Shown: positions 42,421 to 50,888 of the stretch, piece by piece | Numbering within the stretch: the first letter of the stretch is position 1 | Layout of the letters: the number at the start of each line of letters is the position of its first letter | Assembly: GCF_900103035.1 (NCBI RefSeq) | Contig: NZ_FMWO01000040.1 | Span: 1-64,000, forward strand | DNA: 64,000 bases | Direction: 5' to 3' | DNA from: Nitrosomonas mobilis | GTDB taxonomy: Bacteria > Pseudomonadota > Gammaproteobacteria > Burkholderiales > Nitrosomonadaceae | Notes under the pieces: model-generated | Told to the model about the DNA's origin: nothing | Seen by the model: the letters and a program-made list of their open reading frames with translations, nothing else | Databases searched by the model: none | Position numbers and translations under genes: made by a program

Positions 42421-45333
42421 ATGAATTTCGAGATTTTCTCCTACTGGAACGCCACTGAACTGGTCACGTTGTTCAACGCTGTTGCTGCCCTGACCAATAG
42501 CAGTAATTTCCTTGGGCTGCTCAAGCTGTTCTCGATCATCGCCCTGTTGTCTGTTGCAATGGTGGTCATTGCCGGGCGTGGCCGCATGGATGACATGTGG
42601 AAATGGATTATCCTGCTAACCCTGTTTCATGGTCTGCTGCTGGTGCCGAAAGTCACGGTTGTAGTAGTGGATCGCACCAGTACCAGCCCCAATCCTCAGC
42701 CTGTTGCCAACGTGCCAATCGGTATTGCAGCACTGGCAGGCAGTGTCAGTAAGATAGGAGATTTTCTGACGACGAGCTTCGAGACGGTGTTTTCATTGCC
42801 AAACGACGTTCAATTCCGCAAATCCGGAACTCTGTTCGGCGCACGGGTAGTGCGCGAGATACTGATGGCAAGATCAGGCAGTCCGGTGCTGTCCGCTAAC
42901 ATGATGGATTTCATACGGGAATGCGTTTATCCGGAATTTGTCACAGGCTATGTGCCACCACATGAGCTGATCCGCCAACCGGACATCTGGGCTTATCTTA
43001 ATGGCAAAACCAACATCGCTCGCTATGTGGAAATCAGAGAGATTCCGTCCGGCATCATGAGGCTTCCCAGGACCTGCCCGGAAGCCTATATTGAAATGAC
43101 TAACCAGATCAATACCGTGGTTTCCGCCAGCATCAACGATCTGGGCAATGCGCTTAACCCTCATGTGCCGCTTGCAAGCCGTCAGGCGCTCACCCAGAGC
43201 CAGATCATGACTGCCGCCAACCTCTACACCAGCATTTCTTCCGCTGCACCAGATATCATCCGTCAGGGTATGGTCATGAACCTGTTTCTGGATGCGCAAT
43301 ACAAGATTCCAGCGCAAATAGGAGATGCAGCAACTGCTACCACTGCGCTTGCCGAAGTGCAGGCACTGCGCTCCACTTCGGAATCCTATAAGGTCATGGC
43401 TTCTGTTGGCCAACAGGTAATGCCTAAGATGCGCAATATCATTGAGATGATCCAGTATGCGCTGGCACCGCTTGCGTTGCTGATCATCGTCGTGCTCGGG
43501 CAGTATGGCCTGGGGGCATTGGGTATGTATGCTAAGAGCCTGCTGTGGATACAGCTCTGGCCTCCACTCTATGCGGTGATGAATTTCATCATTACCATGT
43601 ATTCGGCAAAGCAGGCAGATGCGCTGGCTAATGGCGGTATGTCGATGATGACCTATACTTATCTCAACAATCTGATGATTTCCGATCAGGCAATTGCAGG
43701 CATGATTGCTGCTGTAGGCATTCCGACCATTTCCTGGATGATTGTGAATGGCCTCGCACTTGGCGCGAGTGCATTCGGTAATGTGCTGTCTTCCCCGATG
43801 GGTGCAGAAGCTGCCAGATTTGCCTCTGCCGCATCTCAGGGCAATCTCAACATGGGCAGCCTCAACGTCGATAACCAGTCGATGGGACAATACAGTCTTG
43901 CGCCCAATACCCATGTTGGCGCTCCGATTCGACGTGAAGTTGGTGCTCACGGTATCACGAGCACATTTACGGGAGATGGCCATCAGGCGTTCGATTCATC
44001 TCTGATACGTCACAATACCAGTATGCGCCTGACCTTCGGAGAGCGTATGGCCAGCACCTTCCAGCAACAATCTGAATCCGCGCAGACGGCAGCCACGAGT
44101 GATATGGCAACGTCCGCAAAGCTTTTTGCTTCAGGGTTGCTGCAATCCTTTGACTTCGTTCGTTCCAGCGGCGCAAGCGAACGGGGTGGTATACAGACTG
44201 GTAGCAGCAGCCAGATCGGATTTTCGCAGTCGGTGAACGAGGCAAGGGAGATCGTCGATAATTTCGCCAAAGAACACTGGCTGAATCAGGCGCAGGGGGC
44301 GGAAATATTAGGATTAGCTAAAGGATCAATTAAAAATCCCAGAGCCATAGAAATGGTTTCCCCGCTTGCTGTAGAGGCAATCACACAAGCAACAGGTAAG
44401 TCTTCCGCACAAGCCCAGCAAACGCTTAAATCCGCTATCGGCTATTTGCAAAAGGATGGCAATGCCGATGCACTCAACCGCGCAGAGCAGGCGGCGAGGA
44501 ACGTTACATTCGATTCCGCCGATGAATCCAGTCGCAGGGCTATGGACTCGATCGTCTCAAACTTCAATCAGTCCAGTACCCGATCAGATGCGGCAACCGC
44601 ACAGTACCAACGATCCGAATCACTCAGGGAGATGGCCGGGAAGTTGAAAGAAAGCTCCGGTTCATTCGAGGCAAGCATGTACCACCAGTTCATGGAGTGG
44701 ATGAGAACACAGCGCAATCCATTCGATCTGCACGGCAGGGGCTTCGATGGTGCTACCGTCTCGCAGATGGCTGAAAAGAATCCGAACCTGCTGGTGCCTT
44801 TCCTCGATATCTTCTATAAGGAGAAGATGGAATCAATGGTGACGGCCAATGCGCCACGGTTCAACTCACCGGAAGACATTCGTCACTTCTTTACCGAACA
44901 GGCACAAATGATTCGTGGCTCTGGAAGTGTAAGCGGATGGAATGGTGGTGGTGCCGCAGCCACCGCAGCGGCGGCTGTCGGACTAAACCCTGGCGATTCT
45001 GTCGCGAGCAGTCTGCCTGGCAAGTTCGATAATGTTCGTGAGCGTGTTATCGAAGCCATGGATGCGGGTCAAACCTATCTTGATATGCAAGGCGCGCCAA
45101 TCAAACAGGAGGCAGATAAACGCACCGAACCTGGCGCACAACCGTTGATGGGTACTGCCATTAGCAATACATCAGGTGTTCTACCGGATGGAATCGCTTC
45201 TCAATTTCCCAGCATGCCTGGCGCTGTGGTTACTGAAACCCAACAGCAACGTGTTGATAAGGGCAGACCCAACAATCCAATGATGGATGCCATCCGGGAA
45301 ATTTTGTCGAAAGAAACTAAAGGGAAGAATTAA
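42421..45333 (+). CDS. traG: TraG, mating pair stabilisation and entry exclusion protein
   Basis: The 970-residue product has N-terminal membrane helices (LKLFSIIALLSVAMVVIAG and MWKWIILLTLFHGLLLVPKV), two more around 340-420 (LAPLALLIIVVLGQYGL and on), and a large periplasmic or translocated C-terminal region rich in Gln, Ser and Ala. In F and SXT, the C-terminal half of TraG carries entry-exclusion specificity. It is the last gene of the plus-strand block, and the next gene converges on it 4 bp away. Confidence 0.93.
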   Translation: MNFEIFSYWNATELVTLFNAVAALTNSSNFLGLLKLFSIIALLSVAMVVIAGRGRMDDMWKWIILLTLFHGLLLVPKVTVVVVDRTSTSPNPQPVANVPIGIAALAGSVSKIGDFLTTSFETVFSLPNDVQFRKSGTLFGARVVREILMARSGSPVLSANMMDFIRECVYPEFVTGYVPPHELIRQPDIWAYLNGKTNIARYVEIREIPSGIMRLPRTCPEAYIEMTNQINTVVSASINDLGNALNPHVPLASRQALTQSQIMTAANLYTSISSAAPDIIRQGMVMNLFLDAQYKIPAQIGDAATATTALAEVQALRSTSESYKVMASVGQQVMPKMRNIIEMIQYALAPLALLIIVVLGQYGLGALGMYAKSLLWIQLWPPLYAVMNFIITMYSAKQADALANGGMSMMTYTYLNNLMISDQAIAGMIAAVGIPTISWMIVNGLALGASAFGNVLSSPMGAEAARFASAASQGNLNMGSLNVDNQSMGQYSLAPNTHVGAPIRREVGAHGITSTFTGDGHQAFDSSLIRHNTSMRLTFGERMASTFQQQSESAQTAATSDMATSAKLFASGLLQSFDFVRSSGASERGGIQTGSSSQIGFSQSVNEAREIVDNFAKEHWLNQAQGAEILGLAKGSIKNPRAIEMVSPLAVEAITQATGKSSAQAQQTLKSAIGYLQKDGNADALNRAEQAARNVTFDSADESSRRAMDSIVSNFNQSSTRSDAATAQYQRSESLREMAGKLKESSGSFEASMYHQFMEWMRTQRNPFDLHGRGFDGATVSQMAEKNPNLLVPFLDIFYKEKMESMVTANAPRFNSPEDIRHFFTEQAQMIRGSGSVSGWNGGGAAATAAAAVGLNPGDSVASSLPGKFDNVRERVIEAMDAGQTYLDMQGAPIKQEADKRTEPGAQPLMGTAISNTSGVLPDGIASQFPSMPGAVVTETQQQRVDKGRPNNPMMDAIREILSKETKGKN

Positions 45334-45337
45334 ATTA

Positions 45338-45670
45338 TTACCGAAAATCTTCCTCATAAATAGGAGATGCAGGGTTCGCTGGATTTATATCCCAATCTCG
45401 ATCCATTTCCTCTCTTTTTATATCCATTTCAGCATCCTCCCGAGGATGCTGCGGCAACTCGAATTCTGGTTTCTTCCAGCCCAGGGCAATACTGAGATCC
45501 CGGAAAAATACATACATAAACCACAGGACTGCCCATAAGAAAGCTGAGTAGAATAGATTATTTATCACGCTTAGTATCGTGATTTTCCCCGTTGCCATCA
45601 CGGTAACGGTAATGCCGATAAACAGCAGGATTTTTGCCCTACGCTCGAATCTTTCCTGTTTGGTTATCAT
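45338..45670 (-). CDS. Small membrane protein convergent with traG
   Basis: The 110-residue product has two membrane helices (LLFIGITVTVMATGKITIL and NNLFYSAFLWAVLWFMYVFF) and an acidic cytoplasmic tail. In SXT and IncC elements the entry-exclusion gene eex lies next to traG, so this is a candidate, but size and sequence alone do not show it. GAAAGA lies upstream of the ATG as a weak SD. Confidence 0.5.
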   Translation of the reverse strand: MITKQERFERRAKILLFIGITVTVMATGKITILSVINNLFYSAFLWAVLWFMYVFFRDLSIALGWKKPEFELPQHPREDAEMDIKREEMDRDWDINPANPASPIYEEDFR

Positions 45671-45976
45671 TCTTTCTCCTTTTTTTGCATTTTTCTGTAA
45701 ATATTATTCCTGCTGCATGTTGATTGGCAAGGGGAAAAATTAATTACATACAAAAAGTATCAAATCGAGTTAAATAATGACGACACTAACTTCGAGAGTC
45801 GAGACACGGAGCAAGTAATGACGCGGATGATGCTTCGATGAAAGTTGCCCGGTCAAGGGTGTGGAACCAACCGAGATAAGAATCGAGGTACTTGGTCGCA
45901 TTAGTTGTAAGTTCACTATTAAATGCGAACTGAACCCACAAAAAAACGCTATTCAATCTTCAAAAACAAGATAAGA
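45671..45976. other. Intergenic region upstream of parA with no gene seen
   Basis: No supported coding region. It must contain the promoter of the minus-strand membrane protein gene, and it leads into the octamer array. Confidence 0.4.
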
Positions 45977-46046
45977 TATCTTTATATCTTTATATCTTTA
46001 TAGCTTTATAGCTTTATAGCTTTATAGCTTTATAGCTTTATATCTA
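45977..46046. repeat. Array of eight 8-bp direct repeats upstream of parA
   Basis: Three TATCTTTA units are followed by five TAGCTTTA units and a partial TATCTA unit. The array ends 9 bp before the parA ATG. Repeats in this position are typical of plasmid centromeres bound by ribbon-helix-helix partition proteins, which also repress the operon. Confidence 0.75.
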
Positions 46047-46055
46047 ATTGTAAAT

Positions 46056-46685
46056 ATGATTTTCTCTGTGATCAACACAAAAGGCGGTGTTGGAAAAACC
46101 ACTACCGCCGTACACCTTGCAACAATGCTTGCCAAGCAAGGAAAAACTCTACTTATTGATGGTGATCCTCAAGCAAGTGCAGCAAGTTGGGCAGCATGGC
46201 GCAGAGAAAACAGTGAATATTCTCCAAGCCCGGTGACAACTTGCCTTGCGGGAAAAGCAATTTTTTCAGAGGGAAAACAATTGTCTCTCGGATTCGATAA
46301 TGTCGTTGTAGACGCAGGAGGACGAGATTCTGTCGGTTTAAGATCTGCTCTGATAATCGCTCAAAGAGCAATCGTTCCAGTTGGAGCATCGAACCTTGAT
46401 GCAGCTGCAATGACTGATTTGATGACAGTTGTTGAATTAGCCATAGACTATAATCCAGATCTTGATGTCCGGGTACTATTAACAAGAATTGATCCTCGTA
46501 CACGCGATACGCTTGAAATGGTCGAATTTTTAAATGATCAGAAACTTAATGTTCTGCAAACCAAAATCTGTGAAAGGGTCGCTTTCCGCCGCGCAATCGG
46601 AGAAGGAGCAATTGTTCATGAAATCAATAAAGATAATGCAGCAATAAGCGAAATGAATTCATTTTTCATGGAAGCCACAAAATGA
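46056..46685 (+). CDS. parA: ParA-type partition ATPase
   Basis: The 209-residue product is a type Ib-sized ParA without an HTH domain. It has the deviant Walker A in VINTKGGVGKTTTAVHLATML, LLIDGDPQASAASWAAWR, and VVVDAGGRDSVGLRSAL. ATG 46056 has no clear SD. Together with the small downstream RHH protein and flanking repeats it forms a complete partition cassette. Confidence 0.92.
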   Translation: MIFSVINTKGGVGKTTTAVHLATMLAKQGKTLLIDGDPQASAASWAAWRRENSEYSPSPVTTCLAGKAIFSEGKQLSLGFDNVVVDAGGRDSVGLRSALIIAQRAIVPVGASNLDAAAMTDLMTVVELAIDYNPDLDVRVLLTRIDPRTRDTLEMVEFLNDQKLNVLQTKICERVAFRRAIGEGAIVHEINKDNAAISEMNSFFMEATK

Positions 46686-46972
46686 GCAATAGTAAAATAC
46701 GTGGAAAACCAGACGTTTCAAATTTCCAAAAAAATAGAAACCCAGATAACTTTCTCAAAGGCGGTCAGGAAGGAAGTGAAGGTAAATTTGAGGTCTATGA
46801 AAAAAAACAAAAAAATAGCGCAACCATACAAAAATTATTTCGTTTCCCACCTGAACTGGCAACGGCATTACGTGATGATTCCGCTGATCGTTCCCGAATA
46901 GAAAACCGGCGTGTCACCGAGACAGAGATTCTGATAGAAATTCTCACCAGTCACTACAAAACAAGGAAATAG
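46682..46972 (+). CDS. Ribbon-helix-helix partition partner (ParG-like)
   Basis: The 96-residue product overlaps parA by ATGA. The first 45 residues are polar and disordered, as in ParG. The C-terminal part TIQKLFRFPPELATALRDDS followed by RRVTETEILIEILTSHYK fits a beta strand plus two helices of the RHH fold. It is likely to bind the octamer arrays on both sides of the operon and stimulate ParA. Confidence 0.7.
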   Translation: MSNSKIRGKPDVSNFQKNRNPDNFLKGGQEGSEGKFEVYEKKQKNSATIQKLFRFPPELATALRDDSADRSRIENRRVTETEILIEILTSHYKTRK

Positions 46973-46974
46973 AT

Positions 46975-47013
46975 ACCTATATATCTATATATCTATATAT
47001 CTATATATCTATA
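46975..47013. repeat. Octamer array downstream of the RHH gene
   Basis: Four ATATCTAT units follow the stop codon directly, in the same 8-bp spacing as the upstream array. Confidence 0.7.
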
Positions 47014-47294
47014 AAAACGTTAATTATTATTTTTGCACCATTTGCGGCAGTGGCTTCATCTAATTGCGCGATAAGCTCTATCATGCATAGTAGGGAGGGA
47101 TAGGGCCTGCTTTTAGGTGCCTGGTTACGTACATCTTTCGATGTAGCTCCCCTCCGGAAGAGCATACTCGTTCTCACTTTACAGTGATGAAATAAACCTT
47201 CGAGCTCCAACATGACCTATCCCTTCCAGAGCGACGAACTGAGGAAGCACTCAGTGGTGGGTTTTAACGACCTGTTACACTGGTAGTCGACTGG
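47014..47294 (+). other. Non-coding segment, possible IS200/IS605-type element end
   Basis: I see no supported gene. The stretch from about 47220 to 47353 contains CTGAGGAAGCACTCAGTGG, GTGGGTTTTAACGACCTG and a CCCCACTCCTTAGGGCGGGG hairpin, which reminded me of the 3' ends and omega RNA regions of tnpB-carrying elements. No tnpB remnant is visible, so this is a weak call. Confidence 0.3.
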
Positions 47295-47906
47295 TTACGG
47301 CTTCCGCTGGTCAACCTGGCTTTTACAAACCCCACTCCTTAGGGCGGGGTAGCTGATGTTCGGAGCTATGTTTTGCCTATTGATGTTTGGAACATTTACA
47401 TTTTTTATTACTGGCATAGTTTTACAGAAAGGGCATTTTTTTGTGTATTCATTACCCATTCTATGCTCATACTTGTATACATACGCTGCTCGGCAACACT
47501 GGCAATTAATCATTGTTACGACCCCTGCCCCAACGTCTCTCACAGCAAAATATGCTGTGTTAATGTCAAGGTGCGTTTTGCATATCAATTCAAAATCTCG
47601 AAGCGCATCAAGCAATATTTTGGAGTCAACTTCAAAATAATTTGATAACCCTCGTTTTTTTGTAATGTTTTTGTATATAGCTAAAAAACCAGCTATATTC
47701 GATGCGTCTGCGTAGCTAGATATAGCCCCCAATACTGAGTGTTTTATCAAACCCCGACTGGGTGCGTCTGAACGTAATTCATGCCATAATTTTCTTAATA
47801 ACTTTATATTAACTCCGGTTATTTTCTGAACTACAGTCAATCGCATTCCCTTTTTTACTAATTCGCAGGCATTTTCTAAGTCCTCTATATTTTCAGCTCT
47901 TAGCAT
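47295..47906 (-). CDS. FlhC-like activator subunit (SetC/AcaC type)
   Basis: The 203-residue product follows FlhC closely in layout: VKKGMRLTVVQKITGVNIKL, LLRKLWHELRSDAPSRGLIK, a central helical region, and a zinc cluster with INCQCCRAAYVY and KKCPFCKTMP (two CxxC pairs). FlhC-like proteins of SXT (SetC) and IncC (AcaC) activate transfer operons together with an FlhD-like partner, here encoded by the overlapping upstream gene. The C-terminal 30 residues extend into the doubtful IS-end segment, so the natural end may have changed. Confidence 0.85.
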   Translation of the reverse strand: MLRAENIEDLENACELVKKGMRLTVVQKITGVNIKLLRKLWHELRSDAPSRGLIKHSVLGAISSYADASNIAGFLAIYKNITKKRGLSNYFEVDSKILLDALRDFELICKTHLDINTAYFAVRDVGAGVVTMINCQCCRAAYVYKYEHRMGNEYTKKCPFCKTMPVIKNVNVPNINRQNIAPNISYPALRSGVCKSQVDQRKP

Positions 47907-48184
47907 TCAATCTCTCTCGTTTCTTGAATTGATAAGATATAATTTGTTTTAAATGCGTTTGTCATTTTTATAAATTTTTCTATTTCTTCTTCGCGAAGCC
48001 TGAAACCTAGAAGACTTACTCCTGAGTATTTTGCAAGTTCTTCTATTTGTTCATAGCTCATTTGTGAGATTATTTTCAGAAGATTACTTGATACACCCAT
48101 AGCCAGTTCACCTGATTCTGTGTTATTCGACATCTCTTTTACTATCAAAAGATACCTAAAGTTTATGGAATGTATCTCATTCAT
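47900..48184 (-). CDS. FlhD-like activator subunit (SetD/AcaD type)
   Basis: The product of 94 residues from MNEIHSINFRYLLIVKEMSN matches FlhD: the N-terminal helix IHSINFRYLLI, then MGVSSNLLKIISQMSYEQIE and LAKYSGVSLLGFRLREEEIE. ATG 48184 is preferred over 48223 because it begins at the FlhD-like N-terminus. It overlaps the FlhC-like gene by 7 bp, so the two would be made in equal amounts and form a heteromer. Confidence 0.82.
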   Translation of the reverse strand: MNEIHSINFRYLLIVKEMSNNTESGELAMGVSSNLLKIISQMSYEQIEELAKYSGVSLLGFRLREEEIEKFIKMTNAFKTNYILSIQETREIEC

Positions 48185-48286
48185 ATTTATCCTTTCTCTA
48201 AAGAAAAAACATTTTTTATTCACTACATTATCAAATAATACGCTTTTTATATAAAAAAATTGATTTTTTGTCTGTTTTAGGTTTAT

Positions 48287-48739
48287 TTGTTTTTAATTAT
48301 TACTTCTATAACAATTGTGGTTAATTTGGACAGCAAACAAGATATTTCTTTTAGATTACGTCAGTGGCGAAAATCATTGGGACTAACACAAATAGCATTG
48401 TCTAAATTCACAGATACAAGTATTACTACTATTCGCAAGTGTGAAGGAGGGTCGTGTGTTCCTGGTGGTAATTCCTTATTAGCATTAGCTAAAGCTGGTC
48501 TTAATATCCATTGGTTATTAACCGGCGTAGGCGATATGACTATCACAATAAGCAAAAATCATTCTGATCCCCAGTCCTTCGCATCCCGGCTTCGAGAACT
48601 TGAAATACAAATCATTAATCTTGATTTTGATGAGGACTTGCGGAATTCGATTCTTGAAAAGCTATCCTTGATAATCAAGGATTCCGAAAAAATAAATACT
48701 CTCGAAAAAAAGGTTTGGCTTTTACAGAATAAGGAATGA
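48287..48739 (+). CDS. XRE-family repressor divergent from the FlhDC-like genes
   Basis: The product of up to 150 residues has an XRE HTH (FRLRQWRKSLGLTQIALSKF, then TDTSITTIRKCEGG and SVPGGNSLLALAKAGLNIHW-like LLTGVG), followed by a helical C-terminus. No ATG is present: TTG 48287 has AGG 5 nt upstream, and GTG 48317 or TTG 48326 are alternatives. Its position opposite the activator genes mirrors SetR/SetCD of SXT, suggesting that it represses them. Confidence 0.75.
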   Translation: MFLIITSITIVVNLDSKQDISFRLRQWRKSLGLTQIALSKFTDTSITTIRKCEGGSCVPGGNSLLALAKAGLNIHWLLTGVGDMTITISKNHSDPQSFASRLRELEIQIINLDFDEDLRNSILEKLSLIIKDSEKINTLEKKVWLLQNKE

Positions 48740-48770
48740 TTTATTTAAAATATCAAACCCTTGCTAATTT

Positions 48771-49031
48771 CTAATCACAATTCGCAAGTTTTCTTGCGAT
48801 CTTCATTGCTCGCTGATTTTTATTCAGCACTACTGGTTCCGCAACTTCCCCCGGTTTATCATCAACACTAATCTTTGTGTTCCGCATACCAGAGCATAAT
48901 GCTATTCCGACTGTTGCCAGGGTTCTTATTCTTTCAGATCTTGCTCTTGCAGGCAGTCTTTTTGCTTCTGCAAATAACTCTGGATTTGAATCAAAATCAA
49001 GGCTCAGTATTATTCTTATTCTTTTATCCAT
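48771..49031 (-). CDS. ParR-like partner of the actin-like partition protein
   Basis: The 86-residue product begins MDKRIRIILSLDFDSNPELF and contains ARARSERIRTLATVGIALCS, which fits a ribbon-helix-helix adaptor such as ParR, StbB or SrpR. It starts 3 bp after the ParM-like gene. The C-terminus is polar, as expected for the part contacting the filament. Confidence 0.65.
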   Translation of the reverse strand: MDKRIRIILSLDFDSNPELFAEAKRLPARARSERIRTLATVGIALCSGMRNTKISVDDKPGEVAEPVVLNKNQRAMKIARKLANCD

Positions 49032-49034
49032 TAA

Positions 49035-50015
49035 TTATTCACTGGCTGCGCCGAGCATCCAGAATCCGCGACAGTTTGAAAAAACTGCATCCTGCGTCAA
49101 CAGAATTTTTAATCTTGGAAAAGCTTCCTTTACCGCTTCCATAAAAAAAGTCGCACCCCCGCCAACCATCACTACTATGTCAACCATTTTGTTCTCATTA
49201 CGCAAAGACTTCTGAATTTCTTCTGTGATTACGGGACCAATTGATTTTCTGGCAATGCGCAAATAAGGTGCAATTTCGATTCTCTGACCAAGAACCATGA
49301 TGGTTGTCTTATTTTGCCGTATGGCATTTTCCAGCATCTCAGCACTTATTCCGGTTCCATGATCTTTACTGATCAGGGCAGAAGCTTCTTCCAGCAAAAC
49401 GGATGATGCGGTCAGGCTCGTGCCAGATGAATGTTTATGTATTTCATCATTACTGATTACGACCCAATCTACTGAGAAGAAACCAGGATCAATTACCAGT
49501 ATGCTTGCATCTTCAATATCTTCGTTGCTCCTTGAAATAAAATCAAGAAACCCACCAATTGGTTGTGACACAACCTTCACTTTTTTAATGTCGACTATTT
49601 TTCCTGGTAATATTTCATGAATCCCAGTCATGTAATTTATCAGTGATTTTTTTCTTTGCTCGTCCAGATATTGCAAAACAGGCAATCCAGTAACAAGCAT
49701 ATCTATCTGCTCCATTCCCGCCAGCAGCAGGCCCGCTTTAAAAAGTGCCTGATAGGATTCGCTGGATGAATATTCAGCGTGCAATGAGCGGCTCCACATC
49801 TGTGCGCGGTCTGGAGATACACCTGCAATAAACTTTTTACCGTTAACCACTACTCTCAGAAACTCTTCACTATCTTTACCGTCCAGGCGTGACCCGAATC
49901 GGTCTTCTGGTGCCGCCCCTGCTGGTCTAAGTATGGTTTTAGGCGAAGGTGTTTCGTTTCTTCCATAGGCTACCTTTAGATTTGAGTAGCCAACATCAAT
50001 ACCGACAATGTTCAA
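49035..50015 (-). CDS. Actin-like partition ATPase (ParM/SrpM type)
   Basis: The 326-residue product has actin-fold motifs: NIVGIDVGYSNLKVAYG (phosphate 1), SILVIDPGFFSVDWVVIS (phosphate 2) and VVMVGGGATFFMEAVK (adenosine). It would form filaments that push plasmid copies apart. With the ParR-like gene it forms an operon like srpMR of R391. A set of 11-bp repeats upstream (50371-50454) could be its centromere. Confidence 0.88.
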   Translation of the reverse strand: MNIVGIDVGYSNLKVAYGRNETPSPKTILRPAGAAPEDRFGSRLDGKDSEEFLRVVVNGKKFIAGVSPDRAQMWSRSLHAEYSSSESYQALFKAGLLLAGMEQIDMLVTGLPVLQYLDEQRKKSLINYMTGIHEILPGKIVDIKKVKVVSQPIGGFLDFISRSNEDIEDASILVIDPGFFSVDWVVISNDEIHKHSSGTSLTASSVLLEEASALISKDHGTGISAEMLENAIRQNKTTIMVLGQRIEIAPYLRIARKSIGPVITEEIQKSLRNENKMVDIVVMVGGGATFFMEAVKEAFPRLKILLTQDAVFSNCRGFWMLGAASE

Positions 50016-50370
50016 TTCTCTCTCCGAGGAATACTTGAAATAAAGCCTCCCACCGCTAAGTTTTTAAAGTCGTCGCTGTAGCAGGTGCCTCTCGGTTCAA
50101 CGACCTGGGCGCCAGGTGTTACCACCCAAACGATTTACCTCAGTCTCCCCGAGTGGAGATTGTGTGACTTCAATCGATTCGGTGCCTTCCGCCTCTATCT
50201 TGCTCATTAAGATGATTCCACACCGCTTCGAATAATTTTTAGAGCACTTCCTAGCCAGCAATTGCTTGATGTCATGCATGGCAATGACTTTTGCCGCGTT
50301 TTTAGTCCACATGGTCGGTGTTTCCTCAGCGTTGGCAGACAAGTGATCAAAATCAGAAAAATGTGTGCCG
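50016..50370. other. Upstream region of the ParM-like gene
   Basis: I do not support any gene here. The stretch around 50080-50130 (AACGACCTGGGCGCCAGGTG) has short dyads. Its 3' half may carry the parM promoter. Confidence 0.35.
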
Positions 50371-50454
50371 CCAGTGTACTTCCAGTGTACTTTTGCTCTG
50401 ATCTGTGTCTTATCTTTACTAAAAATGTATCGCCAGTGTACTCAGAGTGTACTT
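50371..50454. repeat. Four 11-bp direct repeats, candidate centromere
   Basis: CCAGTGTACTT occurs twice in tandem at 50371-50392, and CCAGTGTACTC plus AGAGTGTACTT follow in tandem at 50433-50454. The 11-bp spacing matches the repeat length of the ParR-bound parC site of plasmid R1. Iterons of another origin are the alternative. Confidence 0.6.
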
Positions 50455-50512
50455 TTTAGTTTAATTCTGCCGAACATTTAACTAAATCGCACTCTAGCAA
50501 TTTGTCCTTATT

Positions 50513-50564
50513 AAAACTACCCCCGATAAGTACCCTGAAAACGTCATTTATCGAGGGTAGTTTT
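50513..50564. promoter_or_regulatory. Large inverted repeat, copy C, upstream of the MobI-like gene
   Basis: Arms at 50513-50532 and 50545-50564 match copies A and B (two or three mismatches between the arms) around a 12-bp spacer CCCTGAAAACGT, in the same orientation as copy A. The MobI-like gene begins 325 bp downstream. Confidence 0.6.
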
Positions 50565-50888
50565 GTGATAAATCTCCGTGCTACCATTTTCTGATTTTTG
50601 AAATTTATTTTTAATAACTCTATTTATTTTTTGAAATGAAATTTCAATTTCAGTAGTTTTTTGATTAAATATTATAGAAATTAAATTAATTATATTATTG
50701 ATAATAAATGTTTATTATCAATATTTTTCTTGGCTTTCTAAAAACTAAAATTTTATTAATTCTTGTAGTTTTTTAATGGCAGAAAACAACTCAATAAGGG
50801 TTGTTTTCTGATAAGGAAACAACCCTGGAATCTTAAATTTTGAATACGGCTAGTTTTTTTTCCAACATGGAAAGCAGGTGAGATAAAA
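50565..50888 (+). other. AT-rich hairpin region, candidate oriT or leader of the MobI-like gene
   Basis: A perfect 13-bp palindrome with a 2-nt loop lies at 50696-50723. At 50780-50825 three related segments can form two mutually exclusive hairpins: 50780-50790 with 50800-50810, or 50798-50808 with 50815-50825. In SXT and IncC the oriT lies close to mobI, so this is the best oriT candidate in the window. No nick site can be assigned. Confidence 0.4.

Noticed and set aside
47001..47213. A minus-strand frame of 70 codons after the RHH gene
   Set aside because: It runs into the octamer array and has no family similarity.
50097..50342. A minus-strand frame of 81 codons upstream of the ParM-like gene
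   Set aside because: It has a TTG start, no SD and no recognisable domain, and it lies in a region that looks regulatory.
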